DNA from: Melieria omissa
Lineage: Eukaryota; Arthropoda; Insecta; Diptera; Ulidiidae
Assembly: GCA_963971225.1 (NCBI GenBank)
Contig: OZ020268.1
Span: 44,089,348-44,153,347 of the forward strand
Direction of reading: 5' to 3'
DNA: 64,000 nucleotides
Part shown: one piece after another, positions 24,956 through 36,047 of the stretch
How positions within the stretch are numbered: position 1 is the stretch's first letter
Layout: each line of letters begins with the position of its first letter
Notes under the pieces: model-generated
Database searches by the model: none
What the model was told of the DNA's origin: nothing
The model's input: only the letters and a program-made list of their open reading frames with translations
Translations under genes and position numbers: made by a program

Positions 24956-25851
24956 AAGAGCTAAATATAAATATTTCAGATGGAGTTTGGAATTAGAAAT
25001 AAAATTCAAAATATCGCACAATGTTCCAAAAGATGCTTGGAACTTGATTTCAAATAGGGAACACTATATGTATGTATATTACATGTAATACAACAATCCA
25101 CTTCTCCAATTCCTTTGAAATATTGTTGTAGACATGTTTAAAAACAATGTTGCATTTGAAACGGGTGGAATTTGTGATACCACAACGGGCCCATATAGAG
25201 GCCTAAGAGTGTCTCATACAAATGCAGCCACTAAAACCTAACATGTTTTAAATAAGTTAGTGTTACACGATTCTACTAAAATTGCAAATTTTTTTTTTTT
25301 ATTTTTTATTAAAAGTCTACAATCCAGTTTTCTTCCAAAAGTGAGAAAAAATTAACTTACCGTTGCAGTGCAGATACGTCGTTTTCTGTAAAGCAAGCAA
25401 AATAGACAAATCAGAAATTTGCAAACATATTTGATGGTATTTCATATAACTTATTGTGATATTTTTTAAACATGCTTGAAGAAAGTTTTCTAAACGATTT
25501 CATTTAAAAGAAAAAACATAGACTTTTTTATAGCTTCAAAGTTTCGCAGCAAAAATATCTACGAACTGACAAATTGCTATGTTCTATGTACTCCAATGGT
25601 TTGCTAAGTTTAGTAATCGCGCTTTTCATTATCATAAATTAATCGCATCAGGGCGATGTTGACGTGCACGCATAGCGCCACATATGACATTATTTTAATG
25701 AAGTGCAGCATTGTGCTGGGACAAGCCTGGATCGGGGAGCGGACGCTGGCGACTCGCATTATGTGCCGTGTTACGGTAAACGCGACATGCAAATCCAACG
25801 TTGCCGTTAAATTTGTAAAAAAAATAGTGTTTTTAGCAAAGCTGCAGCAGA
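24956..25851. other. Gene-free stretch beside the hairpin locus
   Basis: Mostly AT-rich. A 40-bp phrase at about 25159-25200 (AACGGGTGGAATTTGTG ... ACGGGCCCATATAGA) also occurs at about 48358-48400, so it is a dispersed repeat. The part at 25640-25800, just before the hairpin, is GC-richer and could belong to a transcript carrying it. Confidence 0.4.
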
Positions 25852-25937
25852 CAATTCGTTGCCTCAGAAAACGAATGTCGTATGTTCCATTGAGCTTAGT
25901 AAGACATACGATATTTGTTTTCTGAGGCGACGAATTG
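25852..25937 (+). ncRNA. Candidate pre-miRNA or hairpin RNA
   Basis: The two 34-nt arms, 25852-25885 and 25904-25937, are inverted copies separated by an 18-nt loop. All 34 positions pair in a plus-strand RNA: 31 Watson-Crick pairs plus three G:U pairs (25860, 25873 and 25877 with their partners). In a minus-strand RNA the same three would be A:C mismatches. The total length of 86 nt matches an animal miRNA precursor. The arms have no bulges, which is unusual for conserved miRNAs and would fit a young miRNA, a hairpin-siRNA source or a small inverted duplication. I do not recognise either arm as a known fly miRNA. Confidence 0.4.
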
Positions 25938-26954
25938 GGCAGGGAGTCGGTCAGTTTCGCAAATTATGTGAACATACATACCGATATATACATATGTATA
26001 CTAGTATGTATATATGTATGTTATGTATGGGCTGCTGCCCTGTGGGAGTCGAAACACTTGTTGTCGGCAATAGTCAGCACTCATGTCAATGAAGGAAAAC
26101 AACTGCATTTTGTGCAGTTGGAGACCCCTATTCGGTGTATATGGTTTAGCACATTTGAAAAGAGCTATAACCGACAAGTACACTCTAAAAGCAGCCGAAA
26201 TTCAGCGCAGTCTTACGAAGCTAAAAAGCACCATTAGGCGTCCACTGTTGCTTTGAAACCAGCAACTTTGAAAAAAATATAATTGCATTCCATTACTAGT
26301 AATATTTCATATGCAAATCCAGCTATTCGCCAAGCTAAATTTAACAGCATTTTCCCCAGTAATGTTAACTAAAACATTGTCCTTTCAGTCCACTTTTTTA
26401 AGTGTGCTCTACACAAACGCACACACACACACATGTATGTTTGTATGTGCTTGTGTGCACTCGAATGCAAAACTTGCATTCAGCGGCTGCAATGGCGAGG
26501 CAAAACTACAACAACACATTATAAAGACGACTGCCGCAACAAATGCAACAACAAGAATGCGAAAAAATTGCAACAGAAAAACTAACAAAGCCGGTGCAAG
26601 GCTGCCAAGTCAGTGACCGCTGCGAGTGGGGGCTGCGTTGCAGTGCACCGCCGAAAGGACGTGAGTGTGAGGTATGAAAAGCTAACAACGACACAAGTAA
26701 ACATCTATGTATGTGCTGACTGGTTGGCGCTCGAGCTTTTAGCGTCAGAAGAGAGCGAAGAACTGCAGAAGCAAAAGCTCTGAAAGCGTGGAAATCTTTT
26801 TTGCTAAGAGAAATAATATTATTTGCAGAACACATAATTTTTCAAATATAAAGTATCGTAATATTAAATATACAGGGTGATCCAAAGCCAATTTTATTGT
26901 TTTATTAAAAAAAAAAGGAAAATTATTCACCCGATATTGTTTTCAAACACCAAT
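25938..26954. other. Gene-free stretch
   Basis: No gene recognised. TACATA-type microsatellite DNA lies at 25974-26028, an (AC)n run at about 26418-26432, and a GC-richer piece at 26460-26700. At 26872 the phrase ACAGGGTGATCCAAA resembles transposon ends, but I found no partner. Confidence 0.4.
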
Positions 26955-27030
26955 TATGAAACAATTACCCCTGAAAAAGCTGCCACCCAACCGTTCGAGA
27001 TCAGCATGGAACTGTAGGTCTCCATCTTTG
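26955..27030 (+). mobile_element. Diverged SINE core, opposite orientation
   Basis: The reverse complement of this segment follows the body of the SINE at 10999-11312: GACCTACAGTT, then ATGCTGAT, CGAACGG, AGCTTTTTCA and GGTAATT in the same order and spacing. The other copies have their head at the high-coordinate end; this one has it at the low-coordinate end. Head and tail are not recognisable, so it is an old, eroded copy. Confidence 0.5.
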
Positions 27031-27384
27031 AATCTATTGCTGGCTACGAAAATTTTAAGAACTTTATCCGCACTTTTCCGGGTAGTTTTGGCCACAACTT
27101 AATGAATGTTAGGATTTAGCATGGTTGCTGTCAAATTACATAACAAAAAAAAGCAGCAGTTCAACATGGAAAGACATTTTTAAGGTAGTGGAAATCTTTT
27201 AGAAGACAATCGTTTTAAAAATATTCAATTTCAACTGAAATACTCGGTCTGCGAGAAACCTTGCTGTCCATGGGTTCAGGAATACAACTTGTAAGCAGTC
27301 ACTTTAATTTAAATATTTTCTATTTTTTAAAGTTTACCATTGACTGCAGAGCGTCAACTTCGATAGAAACGTTTCCTTATTTAA

Positions 27385-27466
27385 CCCTTTCAGTAACAAT
27401 ATCCAATATATTGGACTACAGCCCATACAATTCATACAGCCCGGTTTATTTTCATGTCGGAAAGGG
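27385..27466. mobile_element. 82-bp TTAA-flanked mini-element
   Basis: The segment is flanked by TTAA at 27381-27384 and 27467-27470, with CCCTTTC at the left end and GAAAGGG at the right. It contains the palindrome TCCAATATATTGGA. It appears to be a heavily shortened relative of the other CCC-ended TTAA elements. Confidence 0.5.
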
Positions 27467-27828
27467 TTAAGGTTGGTTAGTAAGTTTCGGAACTATCATC
27501 TGAAGCTCATGGTGATTAGTTTGCAGCGAAGTGATTAGTTTGTGTATGACTTCATAAATGAATCGAAGGTACTCATGACGGATATAGGTAAAACTGTGCC
27601 ATAGAGAGTTGTTTTGGCCCTCAGTGATACAACAACCACCGAATTTTCGACTCTGAGCCTCCGTCGATTCCCGAAAAATATGGAATGTACTTATGTAAAT
27701 ATTTTGTTCCCTATCCACTCCCCTAGACTACATAGTGACTCCCTATTCGATAGACGCTTTTTCTGCGTAATTACATGTGATGTTAAACTCGAACTACGCG
27801 TAGGATGGACCTTCGGTGCACTGTAGTA

Positions 27829-28643
27829 CTGTGGCCAAAAATAGTAAGACTTTTTAATTTAAATTTCGCGCGGAAACCCATTCGTCGAAATATTTTTTTT
27901 CTAGGTTGGTATGGCTGTCAGTGACATCTGTGCCAAATATCACTTCAAAATAATCATTAGTGTTTAGTATACGCTTGTCTTTCTGAAGTAAGAAAAGTGC
28001 ATTCGGCGATTTTTACAATGAGTGAAGTTATGCAACAAAGAAGTTCCATTAAATTTTGTGTGCGGAATCAAATATCTGGTGCCGAAACGTTCAGAAAATG
28101 CATTTGATGATAATTGTATGTCGCGAGCAAGTGTATTTGATTTGTACAAATTTTTCAAAGAGGGTCGAGAACGCTTTGCTGACGAACCACGTCCAGGAGG
28201 GCCATCAACATCAACTGATGATCAACACGGAAGAATCAGTGAAAACCACTTCAAAAGATCATTTGGGCCTAAAAAAAGTGAAAGCACGATTGGTTAAAAA
28301 AAAATTGATTCTACGTGAGTGTTTCGCCAAAAATTCAACCAATATCGTTCCACCTGATTCGTTTCCTGATTTAGCTCCGTGTGACTTCTGGCTGTTCAGC
28401 AAACTCAAACGACCGCTTCGGGGAAACCGTTTTGAGTCAAATGAAAAGATTAAACGTGAATCGCTACGCGCATTGAAGTCTATTCCGGAAATTAACTTTA
28501 ACAACTGTTTCGAGGATTGGAAAAAAACGTTGACACAAGTGTATTGGGGCCGGAGGGAATACTTTGAGGGGACGAAATAGATTTGGAAGAATAAATAAAG
28601 AATTTTACAATTATAAAAGAAGTCTTACTATGTTTTGCTACAA
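27829..28643 (+). mobile_element. Internally deleted mariner element
   Basis: Imperfect 24-bp terminal inverted repeats sit at 27829-27852 and 28620-28643, sharing ATAGTAAGACTT at their inner ends. A TA precedes the left end. Inside is a broken transposase. The N-terminal part starts at ATG 28018 and, after frameshifts, reads VFDLYKFFKEGRERFADE and RPGGPSTSTDD, the helix-turn-helix and linker region. It then jumps through DHLGLKKVKARLV to FAKNSTNIV, and on to DLAPCDFWLFSKLKRPLRGN and the usual tail, YFEG. The first two catalytic aspartates are deleted; only the D of PCDFWLF remains. At 815 bp against about 1.3 kb for intact elements, it could only move with help. Confidence 0.88.
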
Positions 28644-29635
28644 TTGATGCGCCAAATTCTGACGCGCTCGTTACCTTGTGTCATTATCATCCAAGCATTT
28701 TCAACAGCTTCTATAATTATTTAATTCGAGGCAACGAGAATTGTGATGTGTCAATGTGTGCGCACATCTTCAATTTGAAACGAAATTTTCTTTGCTTTTT
28801 CAAATAGCAGTTTTATTGTTTTGGCGCCAACTTCTTGTTGGTTAACCGAATTCTCGCGAGTTCAATTACAAATATTGACGCAAAACTTCACTGCAACTTT
28901 TATTGCTGCCCAGCAGTAGCAATGTGTGTCAGTTTTCATTGACAATTTTGCGCAATTAACCCCGTTTTGAAGCGATAATCCCCGCCCGCTTCGTTTGACA
29001 AATTGACCAATGGCAGTTCATTGTAATTTGGTAGTGAATTTGTGCGTTGTTGTTGCGATTATTGCTGATTAGTACGTTCGAGTATTGCGCGCAATATTGG
29101 CCACAGCGAGGGCAGACTGACTTCTGCAGTCTTTAACCTGCCTTAACCTCAATGTAGCTGCTGCATGCTCCTCTTCCCAGTTGTTTTCGTACTTTTTCAT
29201 ATTGCTTTTTTTTTGTATTGGTTTTGTTTCATGTTTTGAGCATTAAGCATAATTTCCGATTTAAAAATTGATCGCTTTGCAATTTCATTTACGCCAAAGT
29301 TGCAAGCCAGCGATTTGCCTACACACTGACACACTTGACATTTAAATTCGCAAAGCAAACAATAATTGGCAAATCGGGTCAAGAGTCCAATTTGACTGCA
29401 TTGGCAGAAATGCAGAGCAGTTCATTGGCTACAAGCGACCAGGTGGCAACACTTTTCAGTAAAAAAGATGACTGCAGTTCCTTGTTGCAAGGAACACAAT
29501 TTGGCGAATCGGCGCATTGGAACATAAAAACATAAAAGTGTCAAAGTTTTTAGTAACTTTCAATAAATGCTGGTTTAGTTAAACTTTCTATTATTTTGAC
29601 TATTTAACTAGTGAGTGGTTTTGTTGTTGCGAATA

Positions 29636-29690
29636 TGAGTTAGAGTTAAGTTAGTTAGAGTTAGAGTTAGAGTTAGTTAGAGTTAATAGG
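29636..29690. repeat. TTAGAG minisatellite
   Basis: Irregular tandem copies of GTTAGA/GTTAGAG and the variant GTTAAGTTA fill this 55-bp stretch. It resembles TTAGG-type telomere DNA only superficially and flies lack such telomeres, so I take it as a local minisatellite. Confidence 0.8.
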
Positions 29691-31707
29691 GGAACTTGTA
29701 CCAAAGTAATGAATTTGACTGAATTTGATTGAAGCGACAGCGTTGAAGGACAATGAGCAAACAGAAATCAAAAACAAGGTTTTTCAAGCAAATGCCACAG
29801 CTTCTGAAATAAGTGGACATAGTTCGCTCTTTATCCCTGGTCAGTCCACTTGCGAAATTTTCGAAAACCTTTTCGAATATCCACGCAATTTTTCATATAT
29901 TGTGCACTGAAACTTCACCAATAGTTCTCTGAATGGAGATGTGCTGGTCGTTGACTGGCAGCAAAGTCAAACAAAGAATTTTCTTTCAGCCATTCGAAGA
30001 CACGATCACGGGAGAGGAATTGCCAGCAGGCAGGTGGGTGTGTAGCAATTTCAATATGTATGTGGGAGTGTGTACGGTGCATGTGTGTGCGGTGGTGTGC
30101 TGTGGAACAGCGTTGCTGCAATTTTTATCACGGCAGTTCCTCGACCTTTCACCTACTTTTGCTGGCTTTCAAAACTTTTGTTTATAGAAATTCTTGTGCT
30201 CTTTCAGCTTGCACAAAAACGAAGTTTATGCCGTCGTCTGCAGTGTTCGCTCACGTTTTCACGTTTTTTCTGTTTCGAGCGAAATGATACATAAAACTTG
30301 AAAGGGGAAAGGAGAAAGGAGAACATGAACGAAAACGCAACTCTTGCCGAACAGTCCCCACAGATGATGAGTGCACATAGAGACATGTAAACAATGAAAA
30401 AGCCACCGAACAGCAAACAAACCGGCGGACAGGCATGCAGACAGATCGAACAATAAAGTACTTGGATATGAATTTTTCCCATTTTCTAGAGTTGGGTTCT
30501 TGCTTTCACTTCTTGCTTTAGTTGTTTTATTAATTATTACAAAAATATTAAATGTCATGTTAAATTGTCAAAGCTTGTGACTTAAGGATCTTTTGTTCAG
30601 TGGAGGAGGCTGATGTATGAAAATAATGTAAATGCAAAACACATTTTCAGCCAGAGAAAATTTTTAGAATTTTGTTTCTAGAATTTTTATAGATAGAATT
30701 TTTAGTCTAAACAAAGTTCGCAGTATTATCAAAATTGAAAAAAACGGATAACGACGCGTGATAAAGAACCAGTTGTCCTTGAAATCATTTAACAAACACG
30801 CTTAGCAGAATTATTACCCGAAAACAAAAAAACAAAAACACCTTCCCAGACAAATACTCGAAAATTATAAAACTAATGAAAGAACTTTTATCATCTTTTC
30901 GCAAACAAAAAATGAGGTCAATTACGTGTGTGTGTGTGTTTTTCAATTTAAGTTGCGACGCGTTAATAACAATGAAAATACGATTTCATTATCAAGCGGA
31001 CGGCAAACAAAATACGAATCTGAGAAAATGCTGCGAAATGAAATGGAAATATAGAAGTACAGAGACAGACAGACCTCACGCGCAATGCTACGACACTGAT
31101 AAGCAACCAGAGAGAGGGCGCAGTGGCGGGTGGCAGTGTCCCCAAAACAGACTCGAGAAATCTGAACGAATAGTTAATACAAACAAACGAAAAGAGCTTA
31201 AATTGTGACAAATGCCAACAATGTCAAGATTACGGCCCCCAATTCTCGACGCCTTTGCCCAATGGTGCTTGGCGAAGCGCAGTCGAAGTGTGGTGGAAAC
31301 GAAATGGTTTTCAATAATAGTTGTGTTTCTTGAAAACCGACCTCATTTGAGTCGCCGACGAAAAAATCAATCGCTTCGCAGTAGCAGTTGCGAGTTATAA
31401 AAAAAGTTTTGGGTGCCTGTCATAATTACTGAATGAACTTTCCTATACTTTTCGATACGCATATCCTTAGGGACAGTGCCACGTCGTCCCAATCGAGGAT
31501 ATAACAAGCAATGAATGGAACGAATTTATGAATTGTAAGTAATAATAAACCAAAGTTTCAAATTATCTCTCAAATTATTTGAACTTAATTTTTTCCTGTT
31601 GGAAAAGTCCGAGTGCATTCTTTTGATATCTATTGAGACTTTGTGGTTTTTTTTTACTTTTTTCACAAATGTGTGAATTGGCAACACTGCTAACATCCAT
31701 TTCATCT

Positions 31708-31739
31708 CCTCTCTCTCTCCATCTCTCTCTCTCTCTCTC
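31708..31739. repeat. TC microsatellite
   Basis: A CT/TC dinucleotide run with one CC and one AT interruption. On the minus strand it is GAGA, a binding sequence for GAGA-type factors in flies, but there is no further evidence of a promoter here. Confidence 0.85.
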
Positions 31740-31824
31740 GATCCCACTCATACTCCCACCGTTTAACCCTTTTGTGTGTACTTTCTCGTCTCACACAAAA
31801 GAATGACCTTTAACTGGGTTAAAG

Positions 31825-34622
31825 CTCCACAGTGCTTTCATAACGAAATATTGCATTGTTAGTTGTTGTTTTGGTCGTTGCATTGCACGCCACTTGCAAA
31901 CGACAGTTATGAAAAATTATCCATGTAGCATGGCAAAGAGGGGGGCGGCCAAGTTTGTGTAGGAGTGAAAAGTGCTACGGACCGACATACATGTAGGGTG
32001 GCTGAATGTCTGTCTGCAAAAGTACTCACATACATACATATTTATACATAGTGTGTCAGTGACTATGTACATACATATATTCATTTATGGATTCATATGG
32101 TATGCGTGTTCTGACAAAGCAGGGAATAGACAAGTGGACTTGGCAGTCGCTGTTGAAATGAAGTGGAGTGCAAGCAGAGAACGCAGTGTGAGGGATGCGA
32201 CGTCCCTCCCCACGCCACTGACATCGGACTCGCTGTTGCAGTGCTCGTACGGGACGCGGGAACAGGCGAGTCTGTCAAGTAGTGAACGACATGCTGTGCG
32301 GAAGGTGAGCCGCAGCATAATTGAGGAAAACAGCTACGCAGACCACAACCCTTCCACCGCGGTCTGTTTGTGGTTTGTGGTGTCAAGTCAAGGGAAAATA
32401 CCGGCAAATAAGCAACTTACAACAACAACAGTAGAAAAAAAATCTAATAAAAAATAATAGTTTGTACAACTATTGTGTTCCTGTTTTAATTATAATTAGT
32501 CAGCATGTTTCTTGAAAAATTCTAGAATTATTTGACAATTTCAAAATAAAAACAACAAAGTCAAACCATTCTTCGAGGGGTGAAAGTTTAAAAATTCGGC
32601 CAGCATATGAATTATTTTGAAATAAAAATATATATTAGATCCTTAAGCCTCCTAATATTGGTTGATTGGTTGGTTAGCTGAACTTTTCTAGCGTCTTTGT
32701 TTACGAATTGGAGACTTTCCGATTTATAATGATTTCGAAATATTGGTAATGGTTTAGAAATTTAACACTTCTGTTGCATTTCATTTTCATTTTCGATGAA
32801 AAATTAATTTTAAATTGCCGTATTGTTCTGGTTTAGGATCCAAAGTTGTTTTTTTTTACTCAGTGACTAAATTTGGGTCACTAAAAAGTGAGTGCAATTT
32901 GAACGTGTTGGCAACACTGGTTTTTTTGCAATCGAGTGACCATACAAATTTGATTTTAGTGTCATTTTATGACCCCGAGAACTACTTAAGTGCAAGAAAT
33001 TCATCGATGCAATTCGATTTAGCTTCCGGGTCTTGAGGAAGCATTTTTTCGGACATATTTTTGTTGGTTTTTTATTGGTCAAAGGGCGTGGCGTCGTATA
33101 TTCAACTGAAATTTGTATTATGTAATAGAATCAAAGGTTTAAGCCGTACTACGATCTCATTTAGACGCACTTTTTAACGATCCAAAAAGTGCCCATAAGT
33201 TGCCCATCAATGTTCTGTTCGAACATACACAGGGGGTATTGAATAGGGGGCGCAGCTCCGCCCACACATCTCAATAAGCTGTACTATAGCTTTGGAACTA
33301 TAAATTACACAGAATCGAAACCCAATAGTATGAAAACTGTCTCGTTGCTGTAGATTGCAACTCTATTGACTCTCTATTCATTACTGAAATGGCAACGTAA
33401 AGAAGGGCGTTATTCATTCTATGCAGAATTGACAAAATTACAATGTCAAAAGACAAGATTACATACTCAGTGAAAGGAAACGATGAGGCACACTCTGGAC
33501 CAGCCGCATATATTTATTTATTCTGTAGTTACTGAATAGTGTTAATTAGTCTATATCATAGATGTTCTGACTGATTGACTGACTGATTCATCCGCTAGAA
33601 TTAAACTCTTTAAAAATTCCAGGTCCAAAACATGGGTTAAAGTGTTGTACGAAGAATTTCGATTTAATGGGCCTATTGATTGAATTCGACACATATTTTT
33701 TAATTTTGCGAAAATTAGTTTGAACTTAGTCAAGTCAAATTGTACAACAAGTTGCAACGTCTGCGGTCGGCTTTAGAATTCATTTTAAAACTTTTATTAT
33801 TACTCTTCCTCCATTATTCCTCCCGCTCTTTCCGGCTTTCCACAGCGCGTGGGTTATTTTTGTGTACGGAAATAAAATGGCGACAGAAACCTTTCGCTGG
33901 CCGACGTCAATAACCGCACCAAAGGTATTTAACACGAAAAATACCATTGCGGTCATTTTGGCGGTTTTGCATTTTTAAATTGCTGTATTTTCTTAAATAT
34001 TTCTTCGAAGAACTTTTGCTTTGATGACTTGTTTTATCGAGCTCTACAATTGTGTTAAAAATTTTCCAAAGCCGATGTGCAGTTTTCGAATTATCATTGC
34101 TTGTAAAATTCAACTTTCTGTTTCTGAGTCCATCGCAAAACAATATAATTGCAATGTTTTTACGTACTTTTTTTAATTAAAATTAATGGGGTTTTGACTT
34201 TTTAATAGTAATCTGTTTATAGGTTTATTTTATATTTTATATTTGAAAATGTTTGCATTAGTTTCATGTTTTTCATTGAAAGCTGGATATTCATACGTGT
34301 GATACAGTTTGGATCTATTATTCGTAAGAAGTGTCGCAGCCCTCCTGTAACGCCTCCTCATACCCTTTCCCGGTAAAAACTAAAGAAGTCCTAATATTTT
34401 GCTTCGATGCTGTGAAATTATTACCTTAAACCTTTTCTAGTGTACATTTACATTACAATGGGTTGTGCGGGCGATGCCACGCCCCTGATTTAATGCCCCT
34501 ATTTCCCCCCTTGAGAACATGTGTTCCCCCCACTGGTTTTAATTCAAAAACCAAAACATCACTCACTTTATCCTTTTTATTTTATTTATTTACATGAGCC
34601 AAAAAATATACATATATCAGTA
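31825..34622. other. Gene-free stretch
   Basis: No gene recognised. The segment 32130-32330 is GC-richer and open on both strands. The part at 33080-33620 has G-rich and palindromic pieces (GGGGGCGCAGCTCCGCCC near 33246) and a TGACTGATTGACTGACTGA run near 33570, which suggests an old unidentified repeat. Confidence 0.4.
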
Positions 34623-34630
34623 TTCAAAAT

Positions 34631-34786
34631 CAGTGGCGGATTCATGGGGGTGTTTTGGGGGTTGAAACCGCCCCCCGAAATATTTGGATCGCCTATAAAT
34701 CTACATAAAAAATAAAAAGGCATTTTACAAATATTAAAGAATTACTTTTTGAAACCCCCCGAAATATTTTTCTGAATCCGCGCCTT
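34631..34786. mobile_element. hAT-like MITE with 8-bp target duplication
   Basis: A 156-bp element is flanked by perfect 8-bp direct repeats TTCAAAAT at 34623-34630 and 34787-34794. Eight-base target duplications are the hallmark of hAT transposons. The left end starts CAGTGGCGGATTCA and the right end, reversed, carries GGCGCGGATTCAGA. Both then run into a G/C-homopolymer piece and GAAATATTT. The last bases of the right end are mutated. It has no coding capacity, and the terminus at 18042-18097 is a relative. Confidence 0.75.
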
Positions 34787-34794
34787 TTCAAAAT

Positions 34795-35864
34795 GTAAAA
34801 GATGTATACAAGATAACATTATATATACCACAAAAAAAGTTCACAAGTTCACATGTTTATATTACCGCTGAGGACTTCCCAGGTATGGAAAATGTCCGGT
34901 CTTTCTAGTGTTAAGTCGTCTAACAACATATAATTGAAATCTAACTGGAATTTGGATTTTATTTTTCTATTCGCTATGTGTACAAGCACAAAAACAAAGC
35001 AGTGGGCACTTTAAATAGGCAGACGATCAAAAACAAAACAACACAAGCAACAACGACAATAGCAAACAAAAAACGATGTACTCAAACATTGTCAGCCATC
35101 GTCGCGGCAACGGTGTGCCGACCGTGCCTTAAAAAAGGCTGGGCTTAGCTCGGGCGGCCGCTGTTGGCTAATGGCAACAAAAGCAGAGAGACATTGCTCC
35201 AACAAAAGCAAACAACAACAGGAAATGAGTAGAGTGAACAAAAGAGCATTAGAAAAACACAACAAACAACAACAACAGCAGTCAACAACATCATTTTGTT
35301 TGAAAAACTTTCACTCGTTATGTCTGGCTGTGTAACTGTCTGCCACCTGAACGGCCAGTTGGCTACGCGTACGGGAGCACTTCAAGAGCTGTGCGAATTG
35401 CGTCCAATTGACAACAACAACAACAAAACACCAACGACTGAACAAATTATTGCCCTGGCTTTTGGTTGCCATTGTTGTTGTTGTTGTTTGATGATTAAAT
35501 TCGTAAGTTGGCATTTGCCACAGCCCCCGCCGTCAGTGCGTTTTTGCCGTTGTTGGTCTTTGTGAGCTGCTTGGCACTGAGGTAGTTTTCATGATTCATG
35601 CATCTACGACGCACGGTCGAGGCGTCATCAAGAAATCCGGACAGCCAAAGAGATGGACACACAAACACGCCTACAATTGTTCGGTTTCCGAAAGCTGTTA
35701 CTATACAAAAGTGCAAAAGTGCGAAAATCGATTTCACATTCGTGAAATTAATCCAAAAAGTGGCACTTTTGTTTTGCATTTATTTTATTGCAACTGAGCC
35801 AAAACTTAGAAGACACGACCTCATAAATTCGAAGCAAGATGGAGGGGTTAGACATTTGACTGAA
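34795..35864. other. Gene-free stretch
   Basis: No gene recognised. CAA/ACA-rich DNA at 35030-35290 and a TTG run near 35470-35485 give low-complexity frames. Nothing else stands out. Confidence 0.45.
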
Positions 35865-35866
35865 TA

Positions 35867-36045
35867 CAGTCGTGTCTGGATATAGTGAACTAATTATTGC
35901 AAGGCCTGTTCGCAGTATAGAAGTTGTTCACTATATCAAGATTAACATTTTTTTTCAATATTTAGAGGCTCCATATCAAAATTTGGGTGTTCACTATATC
36001 GAGGTTTTCACTATATAGGGTGTTCACTATACCCAGATACGACTG
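35867..36045. mobile_element. pogo-like MITE
   Basis: A 179-bp element has TA on both sides (35865-35866 and 36046-36047) and inverted ends starting CAGTCGTRTCTGGRTATAG, with two mismatches over about 24 bp. The interior repeats TTCACTATA several times. CAG-starting ends with TA duplication are typical of pogo/Tigger-type elements of the Tc1/mariner superfamily. No transposase is present. Confidence 0.75.
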
Positions 36046-36047
36046 TA

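Larger units (their letters stand above)
28650..31762. other. Gene-free stretch
   Basis: No gene recognised. The only local structures are the TTAGAG repeat at 29636-29690 and the TC run at 31708-31739. A mini-exon-like stretch at about 29990-30033 (TTTCTTTCAG before it, GTGGGT after it, open as PFEDTITGEELPAG) is too short to support on its own. Confidence 0.45.

Noticed and set aside
29636..29690. TTAGAG repeat as interstitial telomere
   Set aside because: The unit is not TTAGG, the array is irregular, and flies do not use such telomeres.
31767..31818. 52-bp segment between TTAACCC and GGGTTAA
   Set aside because: The two ends do not match beyond the CCC/GGG, and TTAACCC is common in AT-rich DNA; it may be coincidence.
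33540..33600. TGACTGATTGACTGACTGA run as a Helitron mark
   Set aside because: I found neither a TC start nor a CTRR end with hairpin nearby; the run alone proves nothing.
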